DNA from: an uncultured Caryophanales bacterium
GTDB taxonomy: Bacteria > Bacillota_I > Bacilli_A > RFN20 > CAG-826
Assembly: GCA_946409515.1 (NCBI GenBank)
Contig: CAMJWS010000006.1
Location: forward strand, 1-51,175
Length of the DNA: 51,175 nt
Direction of reading: 5' to 3'
Shown: positions 40,849-50,348 of the stretch, piece by piece
Numbering within the stretch: the stretch's first letter is position 1
Layout of the letters: the number at the start of each line of letters is the position of its first letter
Translations under genes and position numbers: made by a program
Notes under the pieces: model-generated
The model's input: only the letters and a program-made list of their open reading frames with translations
Databases searched by the model: none
Told to the model about the DNA's origin: nothing

Positions 40849-43800
40849 TTAGAAATCGAATAATGAAAGTTGATCGCTTTCAGAGAGTGAATCCAAAACA
40901 CCCATATCTGTTAAGTCTTGGACATTAGTGGATGTGAGTTTGGTTCTTCTTAATAAGTCTTCCTTAGAGAAGAATTCACCTTTCTTTCTTTCTTCCACGA
41001 CTGTGATGGCGTTGTTTTCACCTAAACCATCAATGGTAATGAACGGTGGAATAAGAGCTTTATGTTCATAGTCGACGACAAAGTTAGATGCATCACTTCT
41101 ATATAAATCAATGTTGGAGAAAGAATAACCTCTTTGCACCATTTCTAATGCGTTGATTAAGGTCTTTAATTGTTCTGCTTCTTTTGGTGAAAGCTTTTCA
41201 TTAGAAATTCTTTGTTTTGTGCGTAATTCTTCAATTTTACTAATGATGGCATCCTTTCCTTTGATCATAGTCTTGATGTCATATTGCTTACTTCTGACAG
41301 AGAAGAATGTCGCATAGAACTCTAAAGGATAGTAGATTTTGAAGTAACCTACTCTGACCGCCATAGTAACATACGCGACAGCGTGACCTTTAGGGAACAT
41401 GTACTTAATTTTCTTACAGGATTCGATATACCATTCAGGCACTTTATTAGCCTTCATAATTTCTTCATACTGTTCTTTTAAGCCACGGCCTTTACGAACA
41501 TCTTCCATAATCATAAAGGAGATATTACTTGGAATACCCTTACCAATAAGATAGGTCATAATATCATCACGACATCCAATAACTTCTTGTAATGTCGCAG
41601 TGCCGTTTTTAACAAGTTCATCTGAGTTACCCTGCCACACACCAGTACCATGGGTTAAGCCAGAAATAATAACTAAGTCAGAGAATGATTTAGGATTTGT
41701 TTCTTCCAAAACGCCTCTAACGAATTCAGTACCGAATTCAGGAAGTAATAACGCACCTGTTTTTGCGTTGGTGTAGTCATGATCCATACCTAAAGCTTCC
41801 GCGCTAGAGAATAAGGAAAGCACTTTCTTATCATTCATTGGAATATCTTGAAGCTTAACACCTGTTAAGTCAGACATCATTTTTAACGCCATTGGGTCAA
41901 CGTGACCTAGGAGGTCAAGTTTAAGAATAGTATCGTGAATGGAGTGGAAGTCGAAGTGTGTGGTCTTCCAGTTACTATCGATATCATCAGCAGGATATTG
42001 GACAGGTGTGAAGTCATAGACTTCATGGTCAGTAGGAACAACGACGATACCACCTGGGTGTTGACCTGTTGTACGTTTAACATCAATACAACCACTAGCA
42101 AGATAAGCAATCTTCACTTTTGGATATGTTTCAAGGTCTAAACCTTTTCTTTCTATATAACCACGCGCAAAACCGAAAGCAGTCTTATCCGCAACTGTTT
42201 CAATAGTACCCGCTCTAAAGACATTGTTTTCACCTAACAACACTTTAGTGTAGTCATGCGCCTTAGCTTGATAGTCGCCAGGGAAGTTAAGGTCAATATC
42301 AGGAGTCTTTTCAGCATTGAAACCTAAGAATGTTTCAAATGGAATGTTTTGACCATCATGGACCATAGGTGTACCACATTCTGGGCACACTCTATCTGGT
42401 AAATCATAACCTGAACGATATTCAGGCATTGTTTCACTTGTCCATTCAAAGTGTTTACATTTTGGGCAGCGATAATGTGGAGGTAACGGATTAACTTCGG
42501 TGATGTTTGACATGGTCGCAACAAAAGAAGAACCGACAGAACCACGGCTACCAACGATATAACCATCTTCGTTTGCTTTCTTAATTAATAAGTGAGCGAT
42601 GTAGTAAATAACGGAATAACCATTGCTAATAATACCGTTAAGCTCTTTTTCTAAACGAGTTTCAATATATTCAGGGAGTGGATCACCATATAATTCATGG
42701 GCTTTTTCGTAGCACATGTTCTTTAAATTGTTTTCGCAGTTTTCAATGGTTGGGGTATATAAGTGATCATTAGGAACAGGCAAAATAGGCTCAATCATAT
42801 CAGCGATTAAGTTGGTATTTGTGACTGTCACTTCATAGGCTTTTTCTTCACCTAAGAATTCCATACATTTAAGCATTTCATCTGTTGAACGATAATGTTG
42901 ATCTGGGTTTTCAAATTCAGGCATTTTACTACGCTTATATGGATTGAGTGGGTGATTCACACCACCGATACCTTTAGCGGAAATATAAACATCTCTAAAG
43001 ACTTTATGTCTCTTATCAACATAGTGAACATCACCAGTAGCGCAGACTGGTTTGCCCATTTCATCAGCGCATCTAACGATATCTTTAATATGCATTAATA
43101 AGTCTTCTTTACCCATATCACCCATATTGATGAGGAATGAGTAGTTTTCTAATGGTTGAATTTCAATATAGTCATAGAATGAGATGGTTTGTTTTAAAAC
43201 ATCATCACCATAGTTAGAAGCCGCTCTAAAGACATCGCCGTTAAAGCAAGCAGAACCGATAATAAGGTTCTCTCTTAATTTCTCGATTTCTTTACGTGGA
43301 ATCTTTGGAACATCCGCTAAATAGTCGATGTGTGAGTAGGAAACAAGCTTATATAAAGCCTTCAAACCTTCTTTATTCTTCGCTAAAGCAATGACATGGG
43401 TTGGTCTAATATGTTTATAAAGAGCTTTAGGAGTACCTAATTCGCCTAAAGCAGCGTGTGTTAAGTGACGATTGCCCTTTGTTAAAAGAACAAGCATTGG
43501 CATCCAAACATCATTTAAGACTCTAGCGTCGTAGTCCGCTCTATGGGCTTCATCTTCTTTATATTCGACTTCCATATTACGGCATAAGCTACCTAAGGTA
43601 TGGCTTCTCGATTCTGGGAATAAATAACGTGATAAAGGAAGGGTGTCGATTACTGGATTAGTTAAAACCGGCATGTTCTCTCTCTTTAAGGCATATTGTA
43701 AGAATGAAAAGTCGAAGGAAGCGTTATGTGTCACTAAAATCGCATCACCAATCCATTCAAGGATCTTTGGTAAGGCTTCTTTAATAGTTGGTTTATTTTC

Positions 43801-45273
43801 TAACATCTTGTCCGTGATGTTAGTAATTTCAACGATACGCTTTGGAAGTGGTCTTTCAGGATTGATTAAAATATCAACGCTTTCAGTAACAATACCATGC
43901 TCAACCTTAACCGCACCAAATTCAATAATGCGATCATAGTAGGCATTTAAACCAGTTGTTTCTAAGTCGAGAACAACATATTTAGCTTTATTTAATTCGA
44001 TAGGTGATGGGTTTTGGATATATTTAAGGTCATCAACCATGTAGAATTCGACACCATAAAGCATCTTGATGCCAGTCTTCTTACCAGCTTCTTGAGCATC
44101 TGGATAGCCTTGAACAACAGCATGGTCAGTAATAGCCATAGCAGTATGACCTAAGGCTTTTGCATATTTAGCGTATTCAATCATATGGCTGATGCCATCC
44201 ATCGTTGACATATTAGAATGTAAATGAAGTTCGACACGTTTCTTTTCAGAAGAATCTTTTTCAATTTCATCTGGTGGTAATAAGTCAATGTAATGGGCTT
44301 TGACCGCCATAGTTTTGTTATATTCATCAAAGTAGGCAGCACCACGCACACGGACATTAGTGCCCCACTTCTTCATTTCTTCAATTGTTTCATCGGATAA
44401 GGATGCGTTTTGATACATGTTAGCGTAAATAGCGCCATCATCATCAAATAAGCCAATATTTAGTTTTTTTCGATCACCGTATTCGTTAATTTCAACAGAA
44501 AACACCTTCGCGGAGAAGTCGACATGGTCACTAGTTCTCACTATGTCATCAATCTTTTCAAGCGGTTCATAGTTACCACGTTTATTTAATCTTGCTCTTT
44601 CTCTATCTCTTGCCATTTCTCTAGCGTTTTGACGAGCGCGTTTTAATAATTCGTCTTCAGTTTCTTCATTTAACTGCGCTTTTTCTTCTGCGATTAATTG
44701 TTCAACTTCACTACGGTCGTTGATTTGTCTGGCGGCGCTTTCTTCTTCTAAAGCTTCTTCCGCTTCTTTATTAGCCTTTTGGACAATCTTACGCATTTCA
44801 CTCTTAGAGATATTAACTTCTTCCTCTTGAGGAGCAACTTCTTCAATAATGGAGAATTCGTAATTTAAGAAATCTAAAAAGTCTCTAAAGTCTTTGATAC
44901 AACTTTGGTATTGTTCTTTCTCTGATTCGTTAGCATAAGTGACCTTAAGTAATGATTCATTTTGTGGTTCTAGAAGGAGATTATGAGGGACATGGTATAT
45001 GGTTTGATACCATTCTTCAAATAATCCTAATAGGTCATTCATATCAGGTCTCACTATATATGAGAAGCGGAGCATATATGGATAAGTTAGCGTATTTAAA
45101 CCGTCTTGGAACTGCCTTAATAAGTGATATTTCCAAGGAGTGTTTTTAACGATAACCATATCGATTTGTTCACGTTTAAAGCGGTTACGACCCACCATTT
45201 CAAAGTCCAAGTCAAAAGCTTCGACATTGTCGATGTGAATATGGTTTAAGAAAGATATCATCTTATCTGTCAT
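40849..45273 (-). CDS. polC: DNA polymerase III alpha subunit, Gram-positive PolC
   Basis: This replicative polymerase with built-in proofreading has 1474 residues. After an N-terminal domain there is an OB fold (about 245-335), the PHP start HLHSNMSTMDG (about 347), a DEDD 3'-5' exonuclease inserted in PHP (YVVLDLETTGLN, about 432), a zinc finger (about 932-968, CPKC...CPEC), and the palm with PDIDLNF (about 991). A cysteine-rich fold near the PHP and the C-terminal duplex-binding domain complete the PolC order. The start overlaps rseP's stop (ATGA). Confidence 0.99.
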   Translation of the reverse strand: MTDKMISFLNHIHIDNVEAFDLDFEMVGRNRFKREQIDMVIVKNTPWKYHLLRQFQDGLNTLTYPYMLRFSYIVRPDMNDLLGLFEEWYQTIYHVPHNLLLEPQNESLLKVTYANESEKEQYQSCIKDFRDFLDFLNYEFSIIEEVAPQEEEVNISKSEMRKIVQKANKEAEEALEEESAARQINDRSEVEQLIAEEKAQLNEETEDELLKRARQNAREMARDRERARLNKRGNYEPLEKIDDIVRTSDHVDFSAKVFSVEINEYGDRKKLNIGLFDDDGAIYANMYQNASLSDETIEEMKKWGTNVRVRGAAYFDEYNKTMAVKAHYIDLLPPDEIEKDSSEKKRVELHLHSNMSTMDGISHMIEYAKYAKALGHTAMAITDHAVVQGYPDAQEAGKKTGIKMLYGVEFYMVDDLKYIQNPSPIELNKAKYVVLDLETTGLNAYYDRIIEFGAVKVEHGIVTESVDILINPERPLPKRIVEITNITDKMLENKPTIKEALPKILEWIGDAILVTHNASFDFSFLQYALKRENMPVLTNPVIDTLPLSRYLFPESRSHTLGSLCRNMEVEYKEDEAHRADYDARVLNDVWMPMLVLLTKGNRHLTHAALGELGTPKALYKHIRPTHVIALAKNKEGLKALYKLVSYSHIDYLADVPKIPRKEIEKLRENLIIGSACFNGDVFRAASNYGDDVLKQTISFYDYIEIQPLENYSFLINMGDMGKEDLLMHIKDIVRCADEMGKPVCATGDVHYVDKRHKVFRDVYISAKGIGGVNHPLNPYKRSKMPEFENPDQHYRSTDEMLKCMEFLGEEKAYEVTVTNTNLIADMIEPILPVPNDHLYTPTIENCENNLKNMCYEKAHELYGDPLPEYIETRLEKELNGIISNGYSVIYYIAHLLIKKANEDGYIVGSRGSVGSSFVATMSNITEVNPLPPHYRCPKCKHFEWTSETMPEYRSGYDLPDRVCPECGTPMVHDGQNIPFETFLGFNAEKTPDIDLNFPGDYQAKAHDYTKVLLGENNVFRAGTIETVADKTAFGFARGYIERKGLDLETYPKVKIAYLASGCIDVKRTTGQHPGGIVVVPTDHEVYDFTPVQYPADDIDSNWKTTHFDFHSIHDTILKLDLLGHVDPMALKMMSDLTGVKLQDIPMNDKKVLSLFSSAEALGMDHDYTNAKTGALLLPEFGTEFVRGVLEETNPKSFSDLVIISGLTHGTGVWQGNSDELVKNGTATLQEVIGCRDDIMTYLIGKGIPSNISFMIMEDVRKGRGLKEQYEEIMKANKVPEWYIESCKKIKYMFPKGHAVAYVTMAVRVGYFKIYYPLEFYATFFSVRSKQYDIKTMIKGKDAIISKIEELRTKQRISNEKLSPKEAEQLKTLINALEMVQRGYSFSNIDLYRSDASNFVVDYEHKALIPPFITIDGLGENNAITVVEERKKGEFFSKEDLLRRTKLTSTNVQDLTDMGVLDSLSESDQLSLFDF

Positions 45274-46736
45274 AACACTACCGCCATAAAGATGTAGCGC
45301 GCTACGTCTTTAACTATTAATGCTCCCATGAGTAATAATAACAAGCCTAAGCCAATAAGGGAGACAATATTTTTAACTTTATCTGGAATTTTTCTTCTTG
45401 TTCCTGCTTCAACGAATGTGACAAGTAATTGCCAGCCATCTAAGCCAGGGAATGGTAGAAGATTAAATATTGCTAAGTTAACGGAAATAAAAGCCCAAAC
45501 ATATAAGAATCTAGCAAAGCCAAAGTTTTGTAAGACGCCTGTTGTTTCAAAAGCAACAGCAATAATACCACCAGTATCTTTCCAAGCACTTGGTTTAGTG
45601 AATAAGTCACCAATAGCTCTCACCAATAAGAGGGATGATTCACCAAAGTCACGGAAGCTTTTACCGAATGCTTGACCAGCGTTGAGTTGGATAGTTCTTA
45701 AATATAAAGAACAACCATAGGTTGAAATAGCACCATCTTTTTGTTGGATATCAAAGGAAGTAACATCGCCATCAACGAGTTTACCTTCTTGATCTCCTGT
45801 ACCAGGAACTCTCTTTGTGATATGAATATTAGCGTTTGTAAAAGCAGGAGTCACGTATTTACTGAAATCAGGAATTAATTGACCATCCATTGAAACCTTC
45901 TTAATGGATTCGATTTTATAGTTGCCTTGATATGGATCTTGGACTTCTAAGGCTTTATCACCAATTTTCCATGTACCATTAACAACATCAATTGTTTCTG
46001 GTCCATCACTTCTTAATAAGAATCTTGTCGTTTGACCTTCTTCATATGTTACTAAATAGACACTACCTAATTCATTAGCGGCTTTAGTTTCATAGATGTA
46101 TGTAAAGTTAGCAAAGTCAGTGTTCTTTAAACTGAGATTTGTGAAGTTAAAGCATGTCGCATACTTAACGGAATCATCACCATCAAATGTTGTAGCGGTA
46201 TCCGCGAGGAAGTATGTTCTTTGAACATTGGATACTTCATCGTAGTATTGCCAGTTGTCAACTTTGATGTATTCTTCGCTTCTTAAACCAGCGATATATG
46301 CTGCTGAAGATTCTTTAATAGAGATTTGATTAATATAATCATATGTTTGTTGTGGAATGCAGTTACTAATAAAGAAGAAAGTAATTGCGAGTAAGGAGTT
46401 CATTGTAACGCCTGCCACTAAAATGATGGCGCGCTTCCACCACTTGATATTATTAAGTGAACGTTCAGGTGGTATTTCTACCCCTTCTGGTAGTTCCACT
46501 CCTTCTCCATACATTGAGACATAGCCACCAAAAGGAATGGCTCTTAATGAGAACTGAGTTTCACCATTCTTCCTTTTAAACTTAAAAATAAGAGGCCCCA
46601 TACCGACTGAATATTCTAAACAGTAGACATGGAATGCTTTAGCTGCGGCAAGATGTCCTAGTTCATGAACAATAATTAAAACGGATAGGAAAACAATGAA
46701 TAATAAAATGTAAAGAATTGTGGTTAATACTTCCAT
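45270..46736 (-). CDS. rseP: RIP metalloprotease RseP/RasP (site-2 protease)
   Basis: This membrane zinc protease cleaves transmembrane substrates such as anti-sigma factors. HELGH lies at 24-28 and the second zinc site appears as LLPFPGLDGWQLL near the C-terminus. At 488 residues it is longer than Bacillus RasP (about 420); the extra length is in the periplasmic-side PDZ region between about 130 and 380. It overlaps polC by 4 nt and dxr by 2 nt spacing. Confidence 0.95.
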   Translation of the reverse strand: MEVLTTILYILLFIVFLSVLIIVHELGHLAAAKAFHVYCLEYSVGMGPLIFKFKRKNGETQFSLRAIPFGGYVSMYGEGVELPEGVEIPPERSLNNIKWWKRAIILVAGVTMNSLLAITFFFISNCIPQQTYDYINQISIKESSAAYIAGLRSEEYIKVDNWQYYDEVSNVQRTYFLADTATTFDGDDSVKYATCFNFTNLSLKNTDFANFTYIYETKAANELGSVYLVTYEEGQTTRFLLRSDGPETIDVVNGTWKIGDKALEVQDPYQGNYKIESIKKVSMDGQLIPDFSKYVTPAFTNANIHITKRVPGTGDQEGKLVDGDVTSFDIQQKDGAISTYGCSLYLRTIQLNAGQAFGKSFRDFGESSLLLVRAIGDLFTKPSAWKDTGGIIAVAFETTGVLQNFGFARFLYVWAFISVNLAIFNLLPFPGLDGWQLLVTFVEAGTRRKIPDKVKNIVSLIGLGLLLLLMGALIVKDVARYIFMAVVL

Positions 46737-46738
46737 TC

Positions 46739-47893
46739 TTAGTTCCTCCTTCCGTTAATAAGCTCTTTGACTCTCGCTCTCGTAGATAAATCTATCTTCT
46801 TAAGTGTGTCATAGTTTGGCTTTTTAATAATTTTGTGTTCACTCACACATTGATTGATGATTTCTTCAATACCCAAGAAAGGAATCTTATGGTCTAAAAA
46901 AGCATAAACTGCTTCTTCGTTAGCGGCGTTAAATACCGCACCTAGTGTTCCTTTTTCTAAGACGACTTTCTTAGCTAATCTAACGATCGGATAACGGTCT
47001 TCGTTAAAGTCGGCAAAAGTCGTATTTTTAATCTTAGAAAGATCATCACTCACGACAGTATCATAATTGATTAAGCCTTGATATAAGGCATACTTAATTG
47101 GCTTACGCATGTCAGGCTTACCAACCTCCATGCGATACGTGCCATTATTATAGCGCACAAGCGAATGTACGTAAGAGTTTAAATTCAAAATTGTGGAGAT
47201 TTTATCTATTGGTAGTCCAAATAGATAATGCGCTTCAATGATTTCAAAAGCTTTATTGACCATAGTAGCGCTATCGATGGTAATCTTTTTACCCATTTTC
47301 CAGTTAGGATGGTTAAGTGCTTGTTCTGGGGTAACGTCTTTTAATTGATCTCTATTTAGATTTCTAAAAGCACCACCAGAAGCGGTAATGATAACCTTAT
47401 CAATATCGGTATCTTGGACAGCCAAACACTTAGCAATAGCGACGTGTTCACTATCAATTGGAACTAGTTTACCTTTGCCTTGTTTTAATAAGTCATTAAT
47501 GAGTTCACCACCAACGACTAAAGATTCCTTATTTGATAAGGCCACTATTTTGTTATTTTCTAATGCCTCAATTGTGGGCCTTAAACCAACAAAACCCACT
47601 AAAGCGTTAACAACCATTTGAGCTTTGCTCACTCTAATTAATTCAAGCAAACCTTCATCACCTGAAAAGAATGCGATGTTTGAATAGGCTTTCTTGAAAT
47701 AACTAAGTTTATTTTTATCTTGGATGCAGATAGCTTTAACATTTGGGAAATGATTTAAAATGCCTCTAATCTTTCTTGTTTGATGACCAACAGAAAAAGC
47801 GAGGAGGTCAAAATCATTTGGGTTTTTGAGCATCACATCAATTGTTTGACTGCCGATTGAACCAGATGCCCCTAAGAGGCATATAGTCATCAT
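46739..47893 (-). CDS. dxr: 1-deoxy-D-xylulose 5-phosphate reductoisomerase
   Basis: This is the second step of the MEP isoprenoid pathway. The 384-residue protein has the NADPH motif GASGSIGSQT (about 7-16), SNKESLVVGG (about 118), DSEHVAIAKC (about 146) and the metal/substrate motif GKKITIDSATM. A GGAGG lies 12 nt upstream; two ATGs at 47893 and 47890 are possible. The 4 nt overlap with the cdsA stop suggests coupling. Confidence 0.97.
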   Translation of the reverse strand: MMTICLLGASGSIGSQTIDVMLKNPNDFDLLAFSVGHQTRKIRGILNHFPNVKAICIQDKNKLSYFKKAYSNIAFFSGDEGLLELIRVSKAQMVVNALVGFVGLRPTIEALENNKIVALSNKESLVVGGELINDLLKQGKGKLVPIDSEHVAIAKCLAVQDTDIDKVIITASGGAFRNLNRDQLKDVTPEQALNHPNWKMGKKITIDSATMVNKAFEIIEAHYLFGLPIDKISTILNLNSYVHSLVRYNNGTYRMEVGKPDMRKPIKYALYQGLINYDTVVSDDLSKIKNTTFADFNEDRYPIVRLAKKVVLEKGTLGAVFNAANEEAVYAFLDHKIPFLGIEEIINQCVSEHKIIKKPNYDTLKKIDLSTRARVKELINGRRN

Positions 47894-48939
47894 GGAAGAA
47901 TAAAGCCTCCATCTTTATTAAGAAGGAAGATACATGTATAAATTGCCACTGTAATTGTGGAGAATAAAATCGAATCTAAACGGTCAAGAATACCACCATG
48001 ACCTGGAATTAATCTACTGAAATCTTTGATTTCGTAGTGTCTCTTAATGGATGAGAAGACTAAGTCACCAACAACAGACACGAGTGGAATTAATGTAGAA
48101 AGAATAATGATGTGATACCAGTGCTCAATATCAAGTAAGCCTTTCAACACTGGATGACCAACTGCGCTCATGATGAAAGCAAAGCCTGAGCAGAATATAC
48201 TAGTTAAAATCACACCACCAAAGAAACCTTCCCAAGTTTTCTTAGGAGATAGTCTTGGATTCATTTTGTGTTTGCCAAAGAAGACACCAACGAAGTAGGC
48301 AAACGCATCATTTAAGCAAGCACCTAGTGCCACATATAAAAGGAATAAGAATGATTCAGCATTATCAAAGCCATTGATATATGGTACCGTTTTGCCTAAT
48401 TCTGCTAATTCTTCATGATATTGATGAACAGGAATATAACGAATAAATAGCAAACTCTCTAAGCCTAAGGCAATAATAATGACCGTAGTAATAATGAAAC
48501 AAGCATCGATGATGGTAAAGTTCTTATCAACGATGACTGTCATTGCTGAAAGAATAATGCCGATGAACACAATAGTGACACTTAATGTGACACGATTATA
48601 ACTATCATACAAGCCATGCCATTTATCAGGTTCCGCTAATGAATTATCAAACATCTTTGGAATATCTTGGAAGAAATTCCAGAACAGTATTAAGAACGCT
48701 AAGATAAAGGCTGTGATATATAAAGCCTTGGAATATTTTGTTTTAGCACATCTAATGATTTCAATAATAGCAAAAACCAAAACTACACAAACAAAGCCAA
48801 AGAATGGCCAATCGCCAAAGATAACGAAAGGTAAAATAATCGCGATTGCTGCTAAGCCAGCGATGATTCTAGTGCGCATCGATGTAGCGGCTTCATTACT
48901 TAATTCGTTTGGTTGAAAAATAGGTTTATGATCTCTCAT
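47890..48939 (-). CDS. cdsA: Phosphatidate cytidylyltransferase
   Basis: It makes CDP-diacylglycerol from phosphatidate and CTP for phospholipid synthesis. The 349-residue protein has eight hydrophobic helices and the signature SPKKTWEGFFGG, DxxS-type GDLVFSSIKRHYEIKDFSRLIPGHGGILDRLDS near 300-330. The start at 48939 is preferred over 48990, which lies in the frr terminator region. No uppS gene lies between it and frr. Confidence 0.96.
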   Translation of the reverse strand: MRDHKPIFQPNELSNEAATSMRTRIIAGLAAIAIILPFVIFGDWPFFGFVCVVLVFAIIEIIRCAKTKYSKALYITAFILAFLILFWNFFQDIPKMFDNSLAEPDKWHGLYDSYNRVTLSVTIVFIGIILSAMTVIVDKNFTIIDACFIITTVIIIALGLESLLFIRYIPVHQYHEELAELGKTVPYINGFDNAESFLFLLYVALGACLNDAFAYFVGVFFGKHKMNPRLSPKKTWEGFFGGVILTSIFCSGFAFIMSAVGHPVLKGLLDIEHWYHIIILSTLIPLVSVVGDLVFSSIKRHYEIKDFSRLIPGHGGILDRLDSILFSTITVAIYTCIFLLNKDGGFILP

Positions 48940-48969
48940 AGTTTTAGCACTTAAAAATAGTATACACAT

Positions 48970-48999
48970 AAAAAGCGGTATTTGTAACAAATATCCGCT
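48970..48999 (-). terminator. Terminator of frr operon
   Basis: A long AGCGG-a-TATTTGT/ACAAATA-c-CGCT stem is followed by TTTTTA on the minus strand. It separates tsf-pyrH-frr from the cdsA-polC block. Confidence 0.8.
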
Positions 49000-49026
49000 C
49001 TTTTATTCACTTTTCTTAGTTGATGA

Positions 49027-49572
49027 TTAGATAGACATCAATTCTTTTTCTTTGTCAGCGACGACTGCATCGACCGCTTTAATGGAATCTGTAACGACTT
49101 TTTCTAAGTCTTCTAACATCTTCTTTTGATAGTCTTCTGTATAGGCTTCATCATCTTTGGCTAATTCAATATAGTCACGACGGATGTTACGGATCGCAAC
49201 CTTAATGTCTTCACCATATTTCTTAGCTTGTTTAACAACTTCTCTTCTTCTTTCTTCTGTTAGAGGAGGAATTGTTAATCTGATTTGTGTACCTTCGTTA
49301 ATTGGGTTAATTCCTAAATCGCTCTTATTAATGGCAGCGATAATGGATTTAGCGTCATTTTTATCGTAAGGTTTAATAAGTAATTGTCTTGGTTCTGGAA
49401 CAGAAACGGAACTCATTTGGTTGATTGGGGTCATTGTACCGTAATAATCAACTTCAATGCCGTTAAGCATATTTGGTGTTGCTTTACCTGTTCTTAAAGA
49501 GGTTAATTGTTGTTTTAAAGAATCGATGGATTTATTCATCTTTTCTTGCATATCTAATACGAGTTCATCCAT
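49027..49572 (-). CDS. frr: Ribosome recycling factor
   Basis: The 181-residue, all-helical/beta RRF splits the post-termination ribosome with EF-G. The sequence shows LRTGKATPNMLNGIEVDYYG and TLI-type IRLTIPPLTEERRREVVKQAKK near 100-125. It lies 6 nt after pyrH with a GGAG-type Shine-Dalgarno site. Confidence 0.98.
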   Translation of the reverse strand: MDELVLDMQEKMNKSIDSLKQQLTSLRTGKATPNMLNGIEVDYYGTMTPINQMSSVSVPEPRQLLIKPYDKNDAKSIIAAINKSDLGINPINEGTQIRLTIPPLTEERRREVVKQAKKYGEDIKVAIRNIRRDYIELAKDDEAYTEDYQKKMLEDLEKVVTDSIKAVDAVVADKEKELMSI

Positions 49573-49578
49573 AGGTGA

Positions 49579-50295
49579 TTATTCTCCTTTTTTGCAGATA
49601 CTACCAATGTTCTTGCCTTGAGCGGCAGCGATAAAATTATCAGCTTCCATTCTAAAGACACGAATTTGGATATCTTTATCCTTAATTAATTCTATCGCAG
49701 ATGTATCCATAATTTGAAGATTAAGTTTTAACATTTCTTCATAAGTGATAACTGGGAAGAATTTCGCGGTGGCATCTTTTCTTGGATCTTTATCATAAAC
49801 ACCCTCTACACCATTCTTGCCCATTAAAATCGCATCACAGTTAAGTTCAACTGCACGCATTGCTGCAGCGGTATCTGTGGAGCAATATGGTTTACCCGTG
49901 CCACCTGAAAGGAAGACAACCTTGCCTTCATTCATGGCTTTATCAGCGACTTCAACGCTATAAGGAACATTGACTTCTGGGACTGGACCGATAGCGCTTG
50001 TAACAAGTGATTTAACACCTAAGACTTTTAATCTAGCACCTAATGCAACAGCGTTAATAACGGTACCCATCATGCCCATATAGTCCGCTTCATATTGATC
50101 CATACCTGCATCTTTAGCGATCTTACCACGCCAGATATTACCAGCGCCGATAACAATGCAAACTTGCACACCACTTTCATGGATTTTCTTGACCATTTGC
50201 GCCATGTTATCCAATGCTTCAGCGGAAAGAATAGCGTCACTATTTTCCTTTAAGGCTTCGCCTGATAGCTTTAATAAAACTCTTTTATATGCCAT
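49579..50295 (-). CDS. pyrH: UMP kinase
   Basis: This hexameric UMP kinase of 238 residues begins with KRVLLKLSGEAL, then has VIGAGNIWRG (about 46), MDQYEADYMGMMGTVIN and FLSGGTGKPYCSTDTAAAMRA (about 130-150). It supplies UDP for nucleotide synthesis. It is cotranscribed with frr and follows a terminator, so it must have its own promoter, not clearly visible. Confidence 0.98.
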   Translation of the reverse strand: MAYKRVLLKLSGEALKENSDAILSAEALDNMAQMVKKIHESGVQVCIVIGAGNIWRGKIAKDAGMDQYEADYMGMMGTVINAVALGARLKVLGVKSLVTSAIGPVPEVNVPYSVEVADKAMNEGKVVFLSGGTGKPYCSTDTAAAMRAVELNCDAILMGKNGVEGVYDKDPRKDATAKFFPVITYEEMLKLNLQIMDTSAIELIKDKDIQIRVFRMEADNFIAAAQGKNIGSICKKGE

Positions 50296-50307
50296 GTTTT
50301 GCCTCCT

Positions 50308-50334
50308 AAAAAAAGAAACACCAAAAGGTGCTTC
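50308..50334 (-). terminator. Terminator between tsf and pyrH
   Basis: A GAAGCACC/GGTGTTTC stem with a 4 nt loop is followed by seven T on the minus strand. Confidence 0.75.
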
Positions 50335-50348
50335 TTTTAATTGTTTAA

